Shown in pieces: positions 9,340 to 21,249 of a stretch of DNA of 64,000 nt. The position numbers were made by a program, and so were the translations under genes. Numbering within the stretch: the stretch's first letter is position 1; each line of letters begins with the position of its first letter. Under the pieces are notes generated by a model. The model worked only from the letters and a program-made list of their open reading frames with translations, made no database searches and had not been told where the DNA came from. This DNA is from Phytophthora hibernalis (Eukaryota; Oomycota; Peronosporomycetes; Peronosporales; Peronosporaceae), in NCBI GenBank assembly GCA_012656075.1, contig JAAKBF010000062.1, positions 248,001 through 312,000 on the forward strand, in the 5' to 3' direction.

Positions 9340-11420
9340 CGTGATCTTGGGCCATCATGTCGCCCCCGATTGGTGAAGCCCTGCAAGAGACAGACCGCTT
9401 CGCGTCAATCGCCCCTGCGCTGGAAAAGATCGTACAGCAGCCGCCGCCAGCGCACGTCACTCTACTTCCCGACCCCATCTTCCTCGCCGCCGCCTTCAAA
9501 TCCTCCATGGTTGCCGCAGAGAAGCCCAATTCTTCGGGTCTCCCCAGCGCCGACGCCGCCGAAAGCAGCAGATCCGATGCCGTTCCGTCGCCAACTCCGG
9601 TGGTGTCCACTCTACGGATTGCGGTTCCACCCGTCCATCGCGAAGCTGCGTAAGCTTTCCTCGCGACATTTAACGAACTGCTGGATCGTTCCGACGCTGG
9701 ATCGGACTTGGTGGAAGACCACGCGACCCTGCAGCATGCATACGCCGACCAGAAGACGCGTTCCGACCCTCTCGAGAGCGAGTTGAACGAGGCCTCTTCC
9801 CTCGTGGTAGCATACTTCTTCATCGTCGACGTTCTCTGGTTTGATTGACTCGTACGCCGCCTTCTCCTGTCGCGCTTTCGCACGTTTCCGGGATCGCAAC
9901 GTCTCTTCCAACGTGTCCGCATCAGGGATCCTCAGCAGCGCTAATTTACCGGGAAGATCGCGATCGTCGAGTGTCTCAATGAAGTGATCGACGTGTTCAC
10001 GGCGGACTTCGACTGATCCGTCTTTGATCGATAGTTGTTCTCGCAACCCGGCGACATTCAGGCGGTGCAAGTATTCCAACGGCGACTCATCCGATTTCTT
10101 TCGCGCATGGTAATATTGTCGCGCGACGGACACAGCACGTTCGCAATACTGGATCTGAAAACTCTTGGACAAACCCTTCCACTCGCTGCGCGTCGTCAGA
10201 CTCAGCTGTCGGTACCAGTTGCGCGCAGGTCCGGTGAGCAAGTCCCCAAAACCAGACACTTCTCGCTGTCAGGAGCCTGATCGCGGACAAAAGCTGACTT
10301 CATCTTGCTGAACCAGCTTCTAGCTCGGTCTTCATCCCGATCCTTCCCGGAGAATTCCTTCAGGTCCGAAATCGCTGAGTCTCTGATGCGAGTTGCTGCA
10401 ATCGTTCCTGTTTCAGTGGAATCAGCGGACGCGACTGCTGCGCGTACTGGGGCGCCGACGCTCCGATCGTCCGGGTCGTACTCGCTCGGGTGCGAATGGA
10501 CGGATCCCACCGACTCCATATCCACATCTTGGGTTTCCAGCACTTTCGTGGCAGTCGGCAGTTGGGTTGTTGCTACCGGTGTGGTCGCGGACGCTTGCTG
10601 CAGTTCCTTCAAGAACCGTTCCATGGCGCCGTCGAAAAACGACTTCAGAGGTGCCGGCGCTGCTTGGCCTGGGTTTGATCTGGTGAACGTGGGAGTTGTC
10701 GTTGCAATCGTGGAAGTTGGCATGGCGACTGTGACCGTTGGTTTCGGGGATCGTGGAGAAATCGACCCCGTCGTGTTCGCTCTTCCACGACTGAAGCGCG
10801 CCGGCACCCGCCGGTCCAAACGTCATTCGTTGCAGCTCGACCAAGCTGTCCGTTTCTGAACGCGCTTCCGATGTGACAGATGCATACTGTGACGATCCTT
10901 CTCGGCTACGAGTTGATGGTGATTCTTCTTGTTGAACTGGGACGACACTGCCTACGATGGGGTCAGTCTGGCATAGAGGTTCAACGTTGCTTCCTGATCT
11001 CTGGCGACTCCAAATCGAACAAGTCGTTCGCGTGGAAGGAGACAACAACGATCCCTGCATCTTTTAGCATGCGCATCAGGATCTTTACCGCATCGAGTTT
11101 GTTGGATACATCCCTCGGTGCCTTCACTGGGTCTTGCAGTTCTCCAATCGGCTTCGGACGCATGATCTTCATTACCGGGTTCTCGTGCATGAGTCTGTAC
11201 AGGCTCTTGTAGTTGAACGCGGACTCCAGGAAAATCGTCCGTCCAAATCTGGGGATTTCTTGATCTTCGGCTTCGGACTCCGGTGCCTTCAGTTTCTTAC
11301 GCGAGGCCTTCGACTTCTTCTTCTTCGATGTCGAGCGTGAGGCTAGAGGCGTTTTGGTGGGTGAAGGTCCTTCGGTTTTCACCGTCGGATCTTCACCCGG
11401 CGGATCGCGATTTACATCGT
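9340..11420 (-). pseudogene. Ty3/gypsy Gag, decayed (gypsy-1)
   Basis: Minus-strand reading: a lysine-rich segment STSKKKKSKASRKKLKAPE (about 11,290), a long acidic/proline-rich N-terminal region, then from about 10,330 the capsid-like core with DLKEFSGKDRDEDRARSWFS and, in the next frame, LLTGPARNWYRQLS, the typical gypsy Gag pattern. It ends near 9340 without zinc knuckle or pol. At least three frame changes. It is homologous to the Gag at 53,114-53,598 and 63,368-64,000 (shared segment KKKxKAxRKKLKAxESExED). Confidence 0.75.
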
Positions 11421-11688
11421 GATCCGCGGGATCCTCGAAGGGACCTGGGGAGGGGTTGAGGCTTTTCTTCTAGGTCCATCGCTGAATCTTCCTCCTTCGC
11501 ATCGTCAGAGCTCCTCCCAACACTCTGGCGATCGGTTGATCATGGCGTCTTCAACGCCGTCGGCGGCGATCCATCTTCCGTCAACGACTCATTACCTGGT
11601 TCCGTCTTCATATTGGCAAGTTCTTCGGTGGGCTCACGGTGAAATCCCTGTGAATCACCAGAAGATCCGGGTACGCCCACCATTGTGA

Positions 11689-12939
11689 CGAAGCTGCTTC
11701 ACGAAAATTGCTGACGCGGTCGAAGCTTGCGCACGGTACGCCCGAACAGCTGACTGTCGGAGGGTACTCCATTGATCTGGCGCGATCTAAACCTTGTTGC
11801 CACCTTGTGTACCCGACTATTGGGCGGGTTACGCTCTTCCGGTGTTCGCGAAGACGTTCAGTGGCGACCCAGGCGGGGTTTGGAGCTTGGTTGCTCCTTC
11901 CGGGGTCTGGGTGGGTGACAGCCACGAGTATTCTTCACACGGTCGTCGGTGTGCTGCAATCGAGTCTTGGTTCAAGCCGATCGCGTGGGGTTGTATCCTT
12001 TTCTTGAGCTGTTGTAGCCCTGCTTGTCGCCTCCTCTTGGGGATCTTGTGGTGATATTGATGTGGAGCGTACCCTGGTCAAGCTATCCAGGTGTGCGTCG
12101 TATTATTGGTTGACGTGCGAGTTCTTCTTCGGGTAGGCCAATATACCTCCTTCCCCGTAGTCTAGAAAACACTTGCGTCTTGTAAGGCAAATCGGAATCT
12201 ATTATACCAAAGTAAAGGTCCTAACGATCTCTCCCCATCTCGCTCTCTTCCTATCCTCTTGCGTGCATCCCGGTTGCGCATCGTACCTGAACCTGATATT
12301 ATGTACCAAGATCGTGATACCGTGATCTTCGTACATAATATCAAGTTCAAGGTGGAAGCACGCAAAAGGGATAGGAAGAGAGAGAGAGATCTTTAGGACC
12401 TTTACTTTGGTATAATAGATTCCGATTTGCCTTACAAGACGCAAGTGTTTTCTAGACTACCGGGAAGGAGGTATATTGGCCTACCCGAAGAAGAACTCGC
12501 TACGTCAACCAATAATACGACGCACACCTGGATAGCTTGACCAGGGTACGCTCCCACATCAATATCACCACAAAATCCCGCCAAGAGGAGGCGACAAGCA
12601 ACGAAAAGGGCTACAACAGCTCAAGAAAAGGATACAACCCCCCACGCGATCGGCTTGAACCAAGACTCGATTGCAGCACACCGACGACCGTGTGAAGAAT
12701 ACGTGTGGCTGTCACCCACCCAGACCCCGGAAGGAGCAACCAAGCTCAAACCCCGCCTGGGTCGCCACTGAACGTCTTCGCGAACACCGGAAGAGCGTAA
12801 CCCGCCCAATAGTCGGGTACACAAGGTGGCAACAAGGTTTAGATCGCGCCAGATCAATGGAGTACCTCCGACAGTCAGCTGTTCGGGCGTACCGTGCGCA
12901 AGCTTCGACCGCGTCAGCAATTTTCGTGAAGCAGCTTCG
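11689..12939. repeat. Head-to-head LTR palindrome
   Basis: Sequence from 11,689 to about 12,314 is repeated as its reverse complement from about 12,315 to 12,939, arms near 625 bases and almost no spacer (centre around CGTGATACCG at 12,313-12,322). The left arm directly precedes the gypsy-1 Gag on the minus strand and so is its 5' LTR plus leader; the right arm is the same LTR and leader facing the other way, with only a short leader after it. This is two inverted LTRs fused head to head, not a normal LTR pair. Confidence 0.85.
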
Positions 12940-13342
12940 CCACTCGAGCTTCGAGCAGGACTTCGACAAGTATCTTGAATCCAACTTCTTGGTTTACAGG
13001 AAGCGCAACAACGTTCCATCATTGAGGAACAACAGGAGTACGTCGTGATAGAAAAGTTTAGTGGAGTCAGCGATAGACATACTGACAATTGTATTGATGG
13101 ATGCTTATTCCGTATATTATGTACAGGTTGACCAGAGGCAAGTATGCCAATGTGAAGTTTGAGATACATCAAAGGTTTTTGGCGCAGTTTTGAAGACGTT
13201 TACAGGCAGTATTATTGCACACATATATGCTTCGATGGCTGGAAAAACGTAAAGGTGTCCGTGTGCAGACTTCGTATCGCTTTACGGGTTGCGCAGCTCG
13301 AATCACATGCATTGTTTCTCGTGCTACAAATGGGTCTTTTTC
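12940..13342. other. Unassigned sequence between LTR palindrome and copia-1
   Basis: No recognisable gene. AT-richer than the LTR on its left; open frames are short and without family resemblance. Confidence 0.3.
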
Positions 13343-14395
13343 TGTTGTTGTCTTGGCCCGTAGGTGTGTATTTAACCGTCAGACGGGGCGGCTAATTCAA
13401 AAGTGAGTGCCATCCCCGGCTCTTCATTCGGTTGGGTTCTCGTTTCCTAAGTTGGCCTTGGCTGCCACTCAATAACATATGTAAGCCCAGTGTACTTATA
13501 CTAATACATGTATCAAGTTCTAACCATTTGCATCTGTTTCTAATTGGATTAGAAATAGGATCTGTTTACCAAAAGTTCGTACTTACCCTAAACTACAACA
13601 CTCCCACAAAAGAGACGCTCAACCGATACTTACTTCGAATTAGCAAAATCTGCTTTGTAGGATCTCTTTGCATCCGCCTCGTAAAGCTGTAGGTGTCCTT
13701 TAATATATGGCCATGTGAGGGGACCATAAACCAAATGATATCCATTTGACCTGAACGAATCCACTTAATGACACTCTTGTCAACTGAAGCTAACTTTTCC
13801 ACAAAGTAGCTTGACATATTAACTTATTCATGTGTTCTAAACTAAATCCCAGAACCTTGTGCTCTCGTTTGCAGAACTGAGATGAGGAGACAATAACTTA
13901 GTTCGTGTCTGACGGTCTTACCTAAAACATGTGCAACAAATAAAAGTCTTATCTTATGATGTGCATCACATGCCAAACACACGATGTGCTACAGCAATAT
14001 AATAGCAAAAGTGGCTTGACAGTTCTTTATATCCATATCGTATACACTCGTTCCATGAAACGTATAGCTTAATTTGCAAAACTGAGATGAGAGAACCAAA
14101 TCTTAACTCTTGCCTGACGACCTTACCTGAAACTTTATCTTATGATAGACAGCTCAAACAAATCACATGAAAGTGTTAATTCAATTTATTAACACGATTT
14201 GCAGTGCCTAGTTAACGACGTCGCCAGCGCAACAAATGGACTGTGCCGCTTAGTTTGCCTGCACATTTTCGCTACTGTTCTCGGCTTCAAGGTTTCTCAC
14301 ACCCATGAGCTCTCGTAGCTTGCAGAATTGTTCTTGCGGTAGCGCCTTTATCAACGCATCTGCTACCATACCTTTGGTATTAAAGTACGTTATAT

Positions 14396-14800
14396 CTATA
14401 CTCTCTTTTCATACGCTTCACGAGCATGCAAGTATCTTGTCTCAATATGTTTAGTCGACGAATGACTAGCAGGATTCTTTACTATACTTATGGCTGCTAT
14501 TCTGTCGCACCAACAATAAATTGGCTGTTTCTGTTGCCACCCTAGTTCCTTTAGAAGTAGCCATAACCATTTGCTTTCCTTAACACCCTCACTTACGACA
14601 ACCAGTTCAGCCTGAGCTGTGTGCAAACTGACCATATCTTGTCTACAACTCTTCCAAGAGACACATACATCAGCGAGTATTGACACGTAACCTGTAACTG
14701 ATTTACGGTCCTCATTAGCATTTGCGAAGCTCGCATCTGTGTATAGTTCATAAACTACATCTTTGTTTGGAACAAGAGCTTCGTTCGACTTTCCTCTTGG
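14396..14800 (-). pseudogene. copia-1 RNase H
   Basis: Contains the copia RNase H signatures TAQAELVVVSEGVKESKWL, YCWCDRIAAISIVKNPASH (active-site Asp replaced: family has DN at this place) and HSSTKHIETRYLHAREAY. It ends before the LTR. A foreign fragment interrupts its upstream side at about 14,825. Confidence 0.75.
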
Positions 14801-14824
14801 CTAATGTGGCTTACCGCTATCGGT

Positions 14825-15095
14825 CGCTTTTTGCTTGCGCTGTAAGCAAGGAAAGCGTACGCTTCAAGACTACGCGATGGAGTTGCAGAGCCTCGAGGCC
14901 GCTATGGCGGGCGCTCCCCTCTCTGAGGACGTCAAGGTGACGGTCTTCATGGACGGCTGGGTCAGGTCCGGACGGAGCTCTTCCGCAAACAGCCGACGTC
15001 TTTCAACGATGCGGTGCAGGTCGCCATACTGGAAGATCATTGCGTGTGCTCGGCGCAGGGGTATACGGGTCGCTCGGATACGGTCAACGACGTTA
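14825..15095 (+). pseudogene. Plus-strand retrotransposon Gag fragment nested in copia-1
   Basis: About 90 residues of Gag (GKRTLQDYAMELQSLEAAM, then VTVFMDGW), reading against the host element and clearly more GC-rich than the AT-rich copia around it. Continues in another frame to about 15,080 (FRKQPTSFNDAVQVA). No LTR or other domains accompany it, so it is an isolated fragment. Confidence 0.65.
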
Positions 15096-15429
15096 CCACT
15101 CCTATTAGTTCCTTCATATACTAACCCATACATCGATGTTCCTTTCAGATACTTAAGCACTCTCTGCGCCGCTCTCCAATGAGACTTGTTATAACAAGAG
15201 AGGAATTTACATAATTCCTTACAGCATTTGCAATGTCAGGTCTAGTTCCTCTAACCAAATACATGAGAGAGCCTACCATTCCACGGTAGTCATAAAACTG
15301 TGCTGCAAAAGCTTCAGCCTTGAGATTTGTCTATTTTACGAAGGTAATACTTGCTGCTTGAGGTGTGACTACAATTGAACTGTCCATCATATCAAACTTT
15401 TCTAGCAAGTCCAGAATTTACTTATGTTG

Positions 15430-15990
15430 CGAAAGACTTAGTTGCTACGTGATGTATCCCTTCTGATCTCCATTTTTATCAAATAATGTACTTCACCCAG
15501 CTCCTTCATTTTAAAGCGTTCTGATAACTTTGCCTTAATTTCATTTACAGCTGAAAACCTCGAGCCATCAATGGTCAAGTCATCGACATAGACACATATC
15601 AAAACGACATCGGTTAATCCATCAACCTCTTGTACAAACAGTATTCCTTTTTGCATCGAGAAAAACCTAATCACTCTAAAAGGTGTGCAACACCCTGTAC
15701 CAAATTCGAGGCGCCTGCTTCAGTCCATACAGGCTCTTAATTAGATTACAGACTTTAACATTATGACGTTGTCTAAATCCGAGAGGTGAAACCATGTATA
15801 TTTTCTCTAACAGTTCTCCATTTAGAAACGCAGTTGATACATCCATTTGGTGGATGTGAAAATCCTCTATTCCCGCAATTGCGAGCACTAATCTCAAAGA
15901 CTCATATCGGGCTACCGGTGAGAACATCTCTCCGTAGTCAATTCCAAATCGCTGGTATTCCCCATAACCACTTGTCGTGCTTTCAAGCGT
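15430..15990 (-). pseudogene. copia-1 reverse transcriptase
   Basis: Two adjacent minus-strand pieces: FSPVARYESLRLVLAIAG, QMDVSTAFLNGEL (motif with catalytic Asp) and SLYGLKQAPRIWY in 15,676-15,927, then LICVYVDDLTIDGS (the YVDD active site) and FKMKELGEVHYLIKMEI in 15,438-15,674. One frame change lies between them near 15,675. Typical Ty1/copia reverse transcriptase. Confidence 0.8.
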
Positions 15991-16059
15991 TCAACATACC
16001 CATCTACATCATAATTTACATCTAAAACCCAGTGACAGCCTAAAGCCACTCAGTGTGAC

Positions 16060-16443
16060 GAGGATGAGAAGCAGGATGTTAGTCGTAGTGACGAGTCGTC
16101 TTCTCATGTCGTAGAAAGGTCAATATCAATCGAAATGGTAATAGACGCACAAAAGGATATGAGCTGTGTGGAACACCACGATAAGCCACGTGCATTGCGT
16201 AAGTGGCGACGAAGCCCAAGACTTAGTGGATATGAAGTAACAATAAACCCGATTTTAGGGGTCAAAGTAAGCAGAGCTCGTATACCAATACCGAAATCAC
16301 TAAAGGCGGCATTAGCAGGACCATTCCGAGAATCATGGCTCGGTGCATTAGAAATTGAGTTTCAGGCGCTCTTAAAAAATAAGACTTTGAAGATGGTTGA
16401 TCTGTCCAAAGGACGCAAGACATCTCACACGGCCCCACACTAG
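16060..16443 (+). pseudogene. Plus-strand fragment of a copia polyprotein (start of RT) nested in copia-1
   Basis: Reads PKSLKAALAGPFRESWLGAL and EIEFQALLKNKTLKMVDL, the conserved block just before the reverse transcriptase core in copia elements, but on the opposite strand to copia-1. It therefore comes from a different copia copy or from a local inversion. Confidence 0.7.
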
Positions 16444-16592
16444 GAGTTGGCGGGTCTTTAGACGGACTATCTTTGCCACTTGTACACGCTCTAATATTTC
16501 CTTCTCTTTAGAGGTTAGCGAATGGTTCCTGTTTGGAAACGACCTGGCTATCACAGCCGACTGACCAACTGTATCAAACTTAACACTTCGAG

Positions 16593-17375
16593 CTAATAAT
16601 AAAACATATCTATCTGTCTGTTGCCCTTATAATCGTTTGCAAAACCGAGAAACTTGCACTCTAAACCTCTTGAACTTAATTTCTTATCCTTTCTCTTCGT
16701 ATTTGGGATATGATCATAAGATACACTGCCCCATATTTGAAGTAAATTACCATCCGGCTTTTTACCAAGTAACGCTTCGTAGGGCGAAGTGTTTCCAAGT
16801 CTAGAAGTTGGAATTATATTTGCCACTTCAACGGCGTATTTTATAGCCTCTGGCCACCAGTGTGCTGGCATAGCCGCTGTTAGAAGTGAACCCCTTACTT
16901 GCCTCATTAATGTCTGATGACAGCGCTCCGCGCTCCCATTCTCTTCTTGACATTCTACATTCGATTTCTACCTTTGACTGTAGAAATGTCCTCATTTTCT
17001 GATTGACAAATTCTGTACTGGCATCACTTCTAATCCGTTTGTTTCATAGTGATGCTGTTTTTGTAGTAGCAGTATGAGATTAAACTCATGAATCTAAACT
17101 TCTTTTGTAGACTTCATCACAAATAGCCACTTATAAGAAGTTGCATCGTCCACAATTGTTAACGTGTACTGATAACCGTATCCTACATAGTTACCATTGA
17201 CTATCATCTTTCCCATCGTGTCCATGTGCAAAGTGTGCAATGGCTGCTTAGATCGGGTCCCTATTTTATTTCGATAAGACATGAGTGTCGAGTTAGCAAC
17301 TTCGCAAGTCGCACAGAAGAAAGGAATATCGTTTAGCTCATTCTGGGGTATATGAGGAATTCCTTCAATTAGCAA
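16593..17375 (-). pseudogene. copia-1 integrase
   Basis: Minus strand from 17,375: FFCATCEVANSTLMSYRN (end of the zinc-binding region), HTLHMDTMGKM (first catalytic Asp) and YGYQYTLTIVDDATSYKWLF, then after a gap of decayed sequence AHWWPEAIKYAVEVANIIP and SPYEALLGKKPDGNLLQIWG in 16,593-16,907, the C-terminal integrase block. Frame changes around 16,910-17,090. Upstream, 17,476-17,697 carries the pre-integrase segment (LISACHLAKQGYNH). Confidence 0.75.
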
Positions 17376-18149
17376 ATATTGCTATTAGTCTGGCCCTGTG
17401 GACGTGACCAAGCTTAAGATGCCATTTTTGCATCAACGCAACTTTTGTGTAAAACTCTTACTTACGGTTTGCACCTTAATCTGCCTGGAAGATGGCAGAT
17501 AATATACTGCCCCTTTGCACAGCAGCAAATAATAGATGTCCTATATTATAAAAATCCCCATGCTGAGATTGAATGTGATTATACCCTTGTTTAGCAAGAT
17601 GACAAGCACTAATTAAATTACTCCCACATTCCTTGTCTAACGCAATGTTATTAATCCTTAGACCCATATACTTATTGAAAGGACTTGCTACATACATTTG
17701 TATTGAGCGAGTTAGAGCGGTTTCTGATGTGCTACCGTTACCATACTCAAACCTATGACTCGAACCTTTGTGTAGCGATTCGAACTAGCCTTTGTCTGGG
17801 CTTATTCCAATCCATCTCCTGTATCAACAATTCACAGATCATCCGTAACTATTAGTCGACGTGCTCAACTCAACTATGCACCTTATCGTTTGCGTACCGA
17901 GGTGTCGATTTCACCAAAGCACTACAAACAGCCTCCGTCGCCATCTTCCGACCCCTCTTTCTCCGAACCTGAAAGGCTGAATTCCTCCTCCATCTCGACA
18001 TCCGTTGGCGGCTCACGCGTCATTTGCTTCTTGGTGGCACGCTGCACTGTAGCAATTTTCTTCGTGTTGCTAGGCGCTCGCTTGGAAGGTTGGACATCCA
18101 TGTTCGTACGAAAGAGTGGCCCAACGTCACGATTTGGGTCCCGATCGGC

Positions 18150-18900
18150 CTACATTCGCTCGCACTGAACCTTCTGGTGCCCTTTCTTGAAGCAGTAGAA
18201 GCACCCTTGGTCCTGTACACCGCTGATTCCGTCTTGCTTGCGCTTATTATAGTCGTAACCGCGCACCGCACGGTCACTTTTGACGTTGTTGATGCGCGTC
18301 ACCGACGTCGCATCACCAGATTCGGTGATCATCTTCTTGGACCTGTCACCGAATAACTTGTTCAGCGCGATCTCCACCGTTTCTGCGCTGAAAGCATCCT
18401 CCGAAAGCTCAATCGACGACGCCCAGATTTCACTTAGAAGCTGCGCCAAAACTTGCACGCACATCATCGTCTCCGTCATCATCTCCTTTCCGAGGAGCTT
18501 CTTGGACTTCCGATTCATCTCGTTCCGCGCTTGGTTGAGCAGCGAGAACAGAGTCATGATGTCTTTCCAATTCAAGCTTAGAATCCGATTCCAGTGGTTC
18601 ATCAGGGACACCAATCCTCCAGCATCAACGAGTGCAAACTTGCGCTCGAAATGTTGCCAAATGCCGCCCACCGCCAGGTTCCTCACATCGTCTGGCAAGG
18701 ACGACAGGAACGAGTTTGGGAGGGTCGAATTGAGGACGTGACGCCTTGCTGCATCCGCCTTGCGCTATACCATGATCCCCTGCGCAATCCGAATTGCTCA
18801 TCAGGAGGAGCTGCCTTCACGTCTACATCCGTCAGACGTGGTGGCGTTAACTCCAGGAAGTCACGCATGCCAACCTTTAGCTCCGGTTGACCGGTTTCGA
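18150..18900 (-). pseudogene. copia-1 Gag with CCHC zinc knuckle
   Basis: The open frame 18,698-18,150 encodes a Gag core (WNRILSLNWKDIMTLFSLLN) and ends in CFYCFKKGHQKVQCERM, a CX2CX4HX4C zinc knuckle that binds RNA. The start of Gag upstream (to about 18,900) is in another frame. The Cx2C knuckle is intact. Confidence 0.75.
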
Positions 18901-19208
18901 GAAGCCGATTCTATACGTCCAGGTCCAACAGGGCCACGTGCGTGAGCATCTTGTCTTTCCAAGTAGCATACTCAATCTGTCGGCCTGAGAAATTTTCAAA
19001 GCCGACGTGCACGGACTTCTCTTGCTTGGTCAAGACACTCATCCGAAGTATCTGAAATGTTGTTTGTCTTGGCCCGTAGTTAACCGTCAGATGGGACGGC
19101 TAATTCAAAAGTGAGTGCCGTCCCCAGCTCTGCATTCGATTGGGTTATCTTTTCCTAAGTTGGCCTTGGCTGCCACTCAATATCATCTCTTAAGTCCAGT
19201 ATACTTAC

Positions 19209-19645
19209 ACTAGGGTGGGCCGTGTACGCTTACAGAATAGCTAACTGTACATGTTTTTACAGTTAGTAAGTGTCTAGTAAAAATCATAAACATGTCAGTG
19301 GCCGCAAATCAAGGTAAAATCGAGAAGTTCTGTAGCCTCCCAGAATTGTTTTCAGAGACTCGGAACTCTGCAAACTGAATAGTTTCCTGCTCATTCGTGA
19401 TAGAGAAATTACATTCCTGGACTAATTTTTGGTGGTAGCGTACGCTTCGGCTGTGCAATTGATTGATCTGCTCGGCTGCCGCGTTCCTCACAGCCTAGAA
19501 TTGTTTACCGCTTTGTGCATTGGTTACAGGGGTAATCATAAACTCGCATACTTTTTTACACTATTACATGAAACTTACTGTAAAGTTCATGTTAGTAAGT
19601 GTCAAGTGAGGGCCATATACAGCAAAACAGCCAAGCCTAACTTAT
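19209..19645. mobile_element. About 430-base insertion in the copia-1 5' LTR
   Basis: The other LTR is continuous across this point. The insertion is bordered by CTTACACTA on the left (about 19,204) and CTTATACTA on the right (about 19,641), which look like a 9-base target duplication with one mismatch. Inside, TTAGTAAGTGTC words occur in both halves. No coding potential; probably a small non-autonomous element. Confidence 0.5.
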
Positions 19646-19745
19646 ACTAATACCAAATTCTAACCATTTGCATCTGTTTCTAATTGGATTAGAAATAGGA
19701 TCTGTTTACCAAAAGTTGGTACCTAAACTACAATATTTTCCATAA

Positions 19746-20264
19746 AGACAAATAACGAGGTGAGTGTGAACATTCTAAAGGGTGTATGCGCTGGTGTAGA
19801 CAACAGCGTATACAACGGAGCCGAAACTGATGTTGGCAATGGTGGTGATAATGGTGATGCTAATGATTTAAACGTTATACAGATACGCGAGCACAACCAC
19901 TGTATCAACGAAGACATTTTTCGTGCCCTTTACCGCGGTGAAGTTGTCGACACAAGTCAACTTGGAGCTACTGTCGACATTCTTCGTCGAGTTCAAAGCC
20001 TAACAAGAGATCAACGAGCTGGCGATAAGGTTGTGGTACAAAGTAACGTTGAAAGGCATGTGTGATGTCTACACTGGAGCCTATCATTAGTGGTCTGGAG
20101 AAGTCGTCCACACACGCTTTTTGGAAGAAGATCGCTTTGGTTGAAGTCGCATGCAAAGGGCTTAGTGAGACTTTCAGCAAGATTATGGACCCCGTTTCAA
20201 AAGGTTTTCCTAGCGGCACAATTCAGCACCATAAAAGAAGTCCCAGTGACCTTACTGCAGACAC
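19746..20264. other. Unassigned stretch with short open frames
   Basis: Open frames of about 90-100 codons on the plus strand (19,760-20,065 and 20,062-20,334) show no family I recognise. They could be remnants of a gene disrupted by the flanking retrotransposons. Confidence 0.25.
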
Positions 20265-21065
20265 TGTAGTGTGGTGTTTGGTTTTGAGCACTCGGTCGCC
20301 AGTCGGCAAGGTTGCCCTTGCTGAAGGAAAGTGATCAGCGTGCTCTGATTGGCGGGTTACATTCCCCGCGCGGCAGTGACCAGGGCAGTTTCGAGACCGA
20401 GGCCTCGGTCGGGTATAATTAATTTCCGGCTGAGGGTACGAACCCTCGTTTGTACCCATTTCAGGTTCGTACCCTCGGTCTTATATAGTCGGGAACAGGA
20501 TCACATACTGGGATCTGGTCACACTGGATATTTGTATTTACGTATAGGATTAGCTATAAGATTGACTACAGAGGCTCTCAGAGCCATAGTTCAACAGAAA
20601 TAAATCCTCAGTCTTCCCCACAAGTCACCAAGGGCCAAGTCCGTCTTCGGTAAGTCTAATTAGCTTCTCTTTAAGTCTGGATACGCTCGGCTACATGGGA
20701 TGCCTGTCAACGAGCTCAAGGGACATTGAACCGAGGGTTTGTTGCTGGTCAGTCCAAGAGATTAGAGTGGGAGAGACGAGGAACGTCGACTACCATATAT
20801 TATAAGTGGAACCGAGTGTTCCAGATATATTTTACTACCCGCCGAGGTTTTACCTCGGCAAACCCGTATTAGGCTTGACAGCCGGTACCCTTCCTTATGA
20901 GGGACTGCGGGGTTCGCGCGAAAGCGCGATATTGCATACTAGCCCTCGCTCGTGGCTAGTGGTGCAGGTTTTGGGTGAACTAATACAACCTAGGTGTACA
21001 GAGGGTTCACAGTCAACCCGGTGTAAGGGATCGTTCCTGGTCTTCAGGTATTGATCCAACGCTCA
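20265..21065 (+). repeat. Probable 5' LTR of gypsy-2
   Basis: Non-coding sequence beginning TGTAGTGTGG directly upstream of the plus-strand gypsy-2 Gag, with small dyads (CCGAGGCCTCGG at 20,397; GGGTACGAACCCTCG). No partner LTR lies in the window, so the boundaries are guesses. Confidence 0.4.
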
Positions 21066-21249
21066 TTGACCGTTGTAAAGGAAGTGAGTGTCGTTGGTGG
21101 GTCTCATACCATTCGGTAGTGATATTTTCCTCGAATTCCTACACGACAACTGGTGCCACGACCTGGGATTTGGTGTAACCTTCTGTGTGTCTTGGTTGTA
21201 TATAGGTTCTTACCCTATCGAGCATTCGAGAGAAGAAAGAAGAGAAGAA

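Larger units (their letters stand above)
13343..19745 (-). mobile_element. Ty1/copia retrotransposon (copia-1), both LTRs present, decayed
   Basis: The element runs right to left. LTRs at 13,343-13,607 and 19,058-19,745 share the phrases CTTGGCCCGTAG, GGCTAATTCAAAAGTGAGTG, TAAGTTGGCCTTGGCTGCCA and TTCTAACCATTTGCATCTG. Between them lie Gag, integrase, reverse transcriptase and RNase H in copia order on the minus strand. The LTRs differ at many sites, so the insertion is old. The 5' LTR (right) is interrupted by about 430 bases. The interior also carries fragments of two other elements on the plus strand. Confidence 0.85.
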
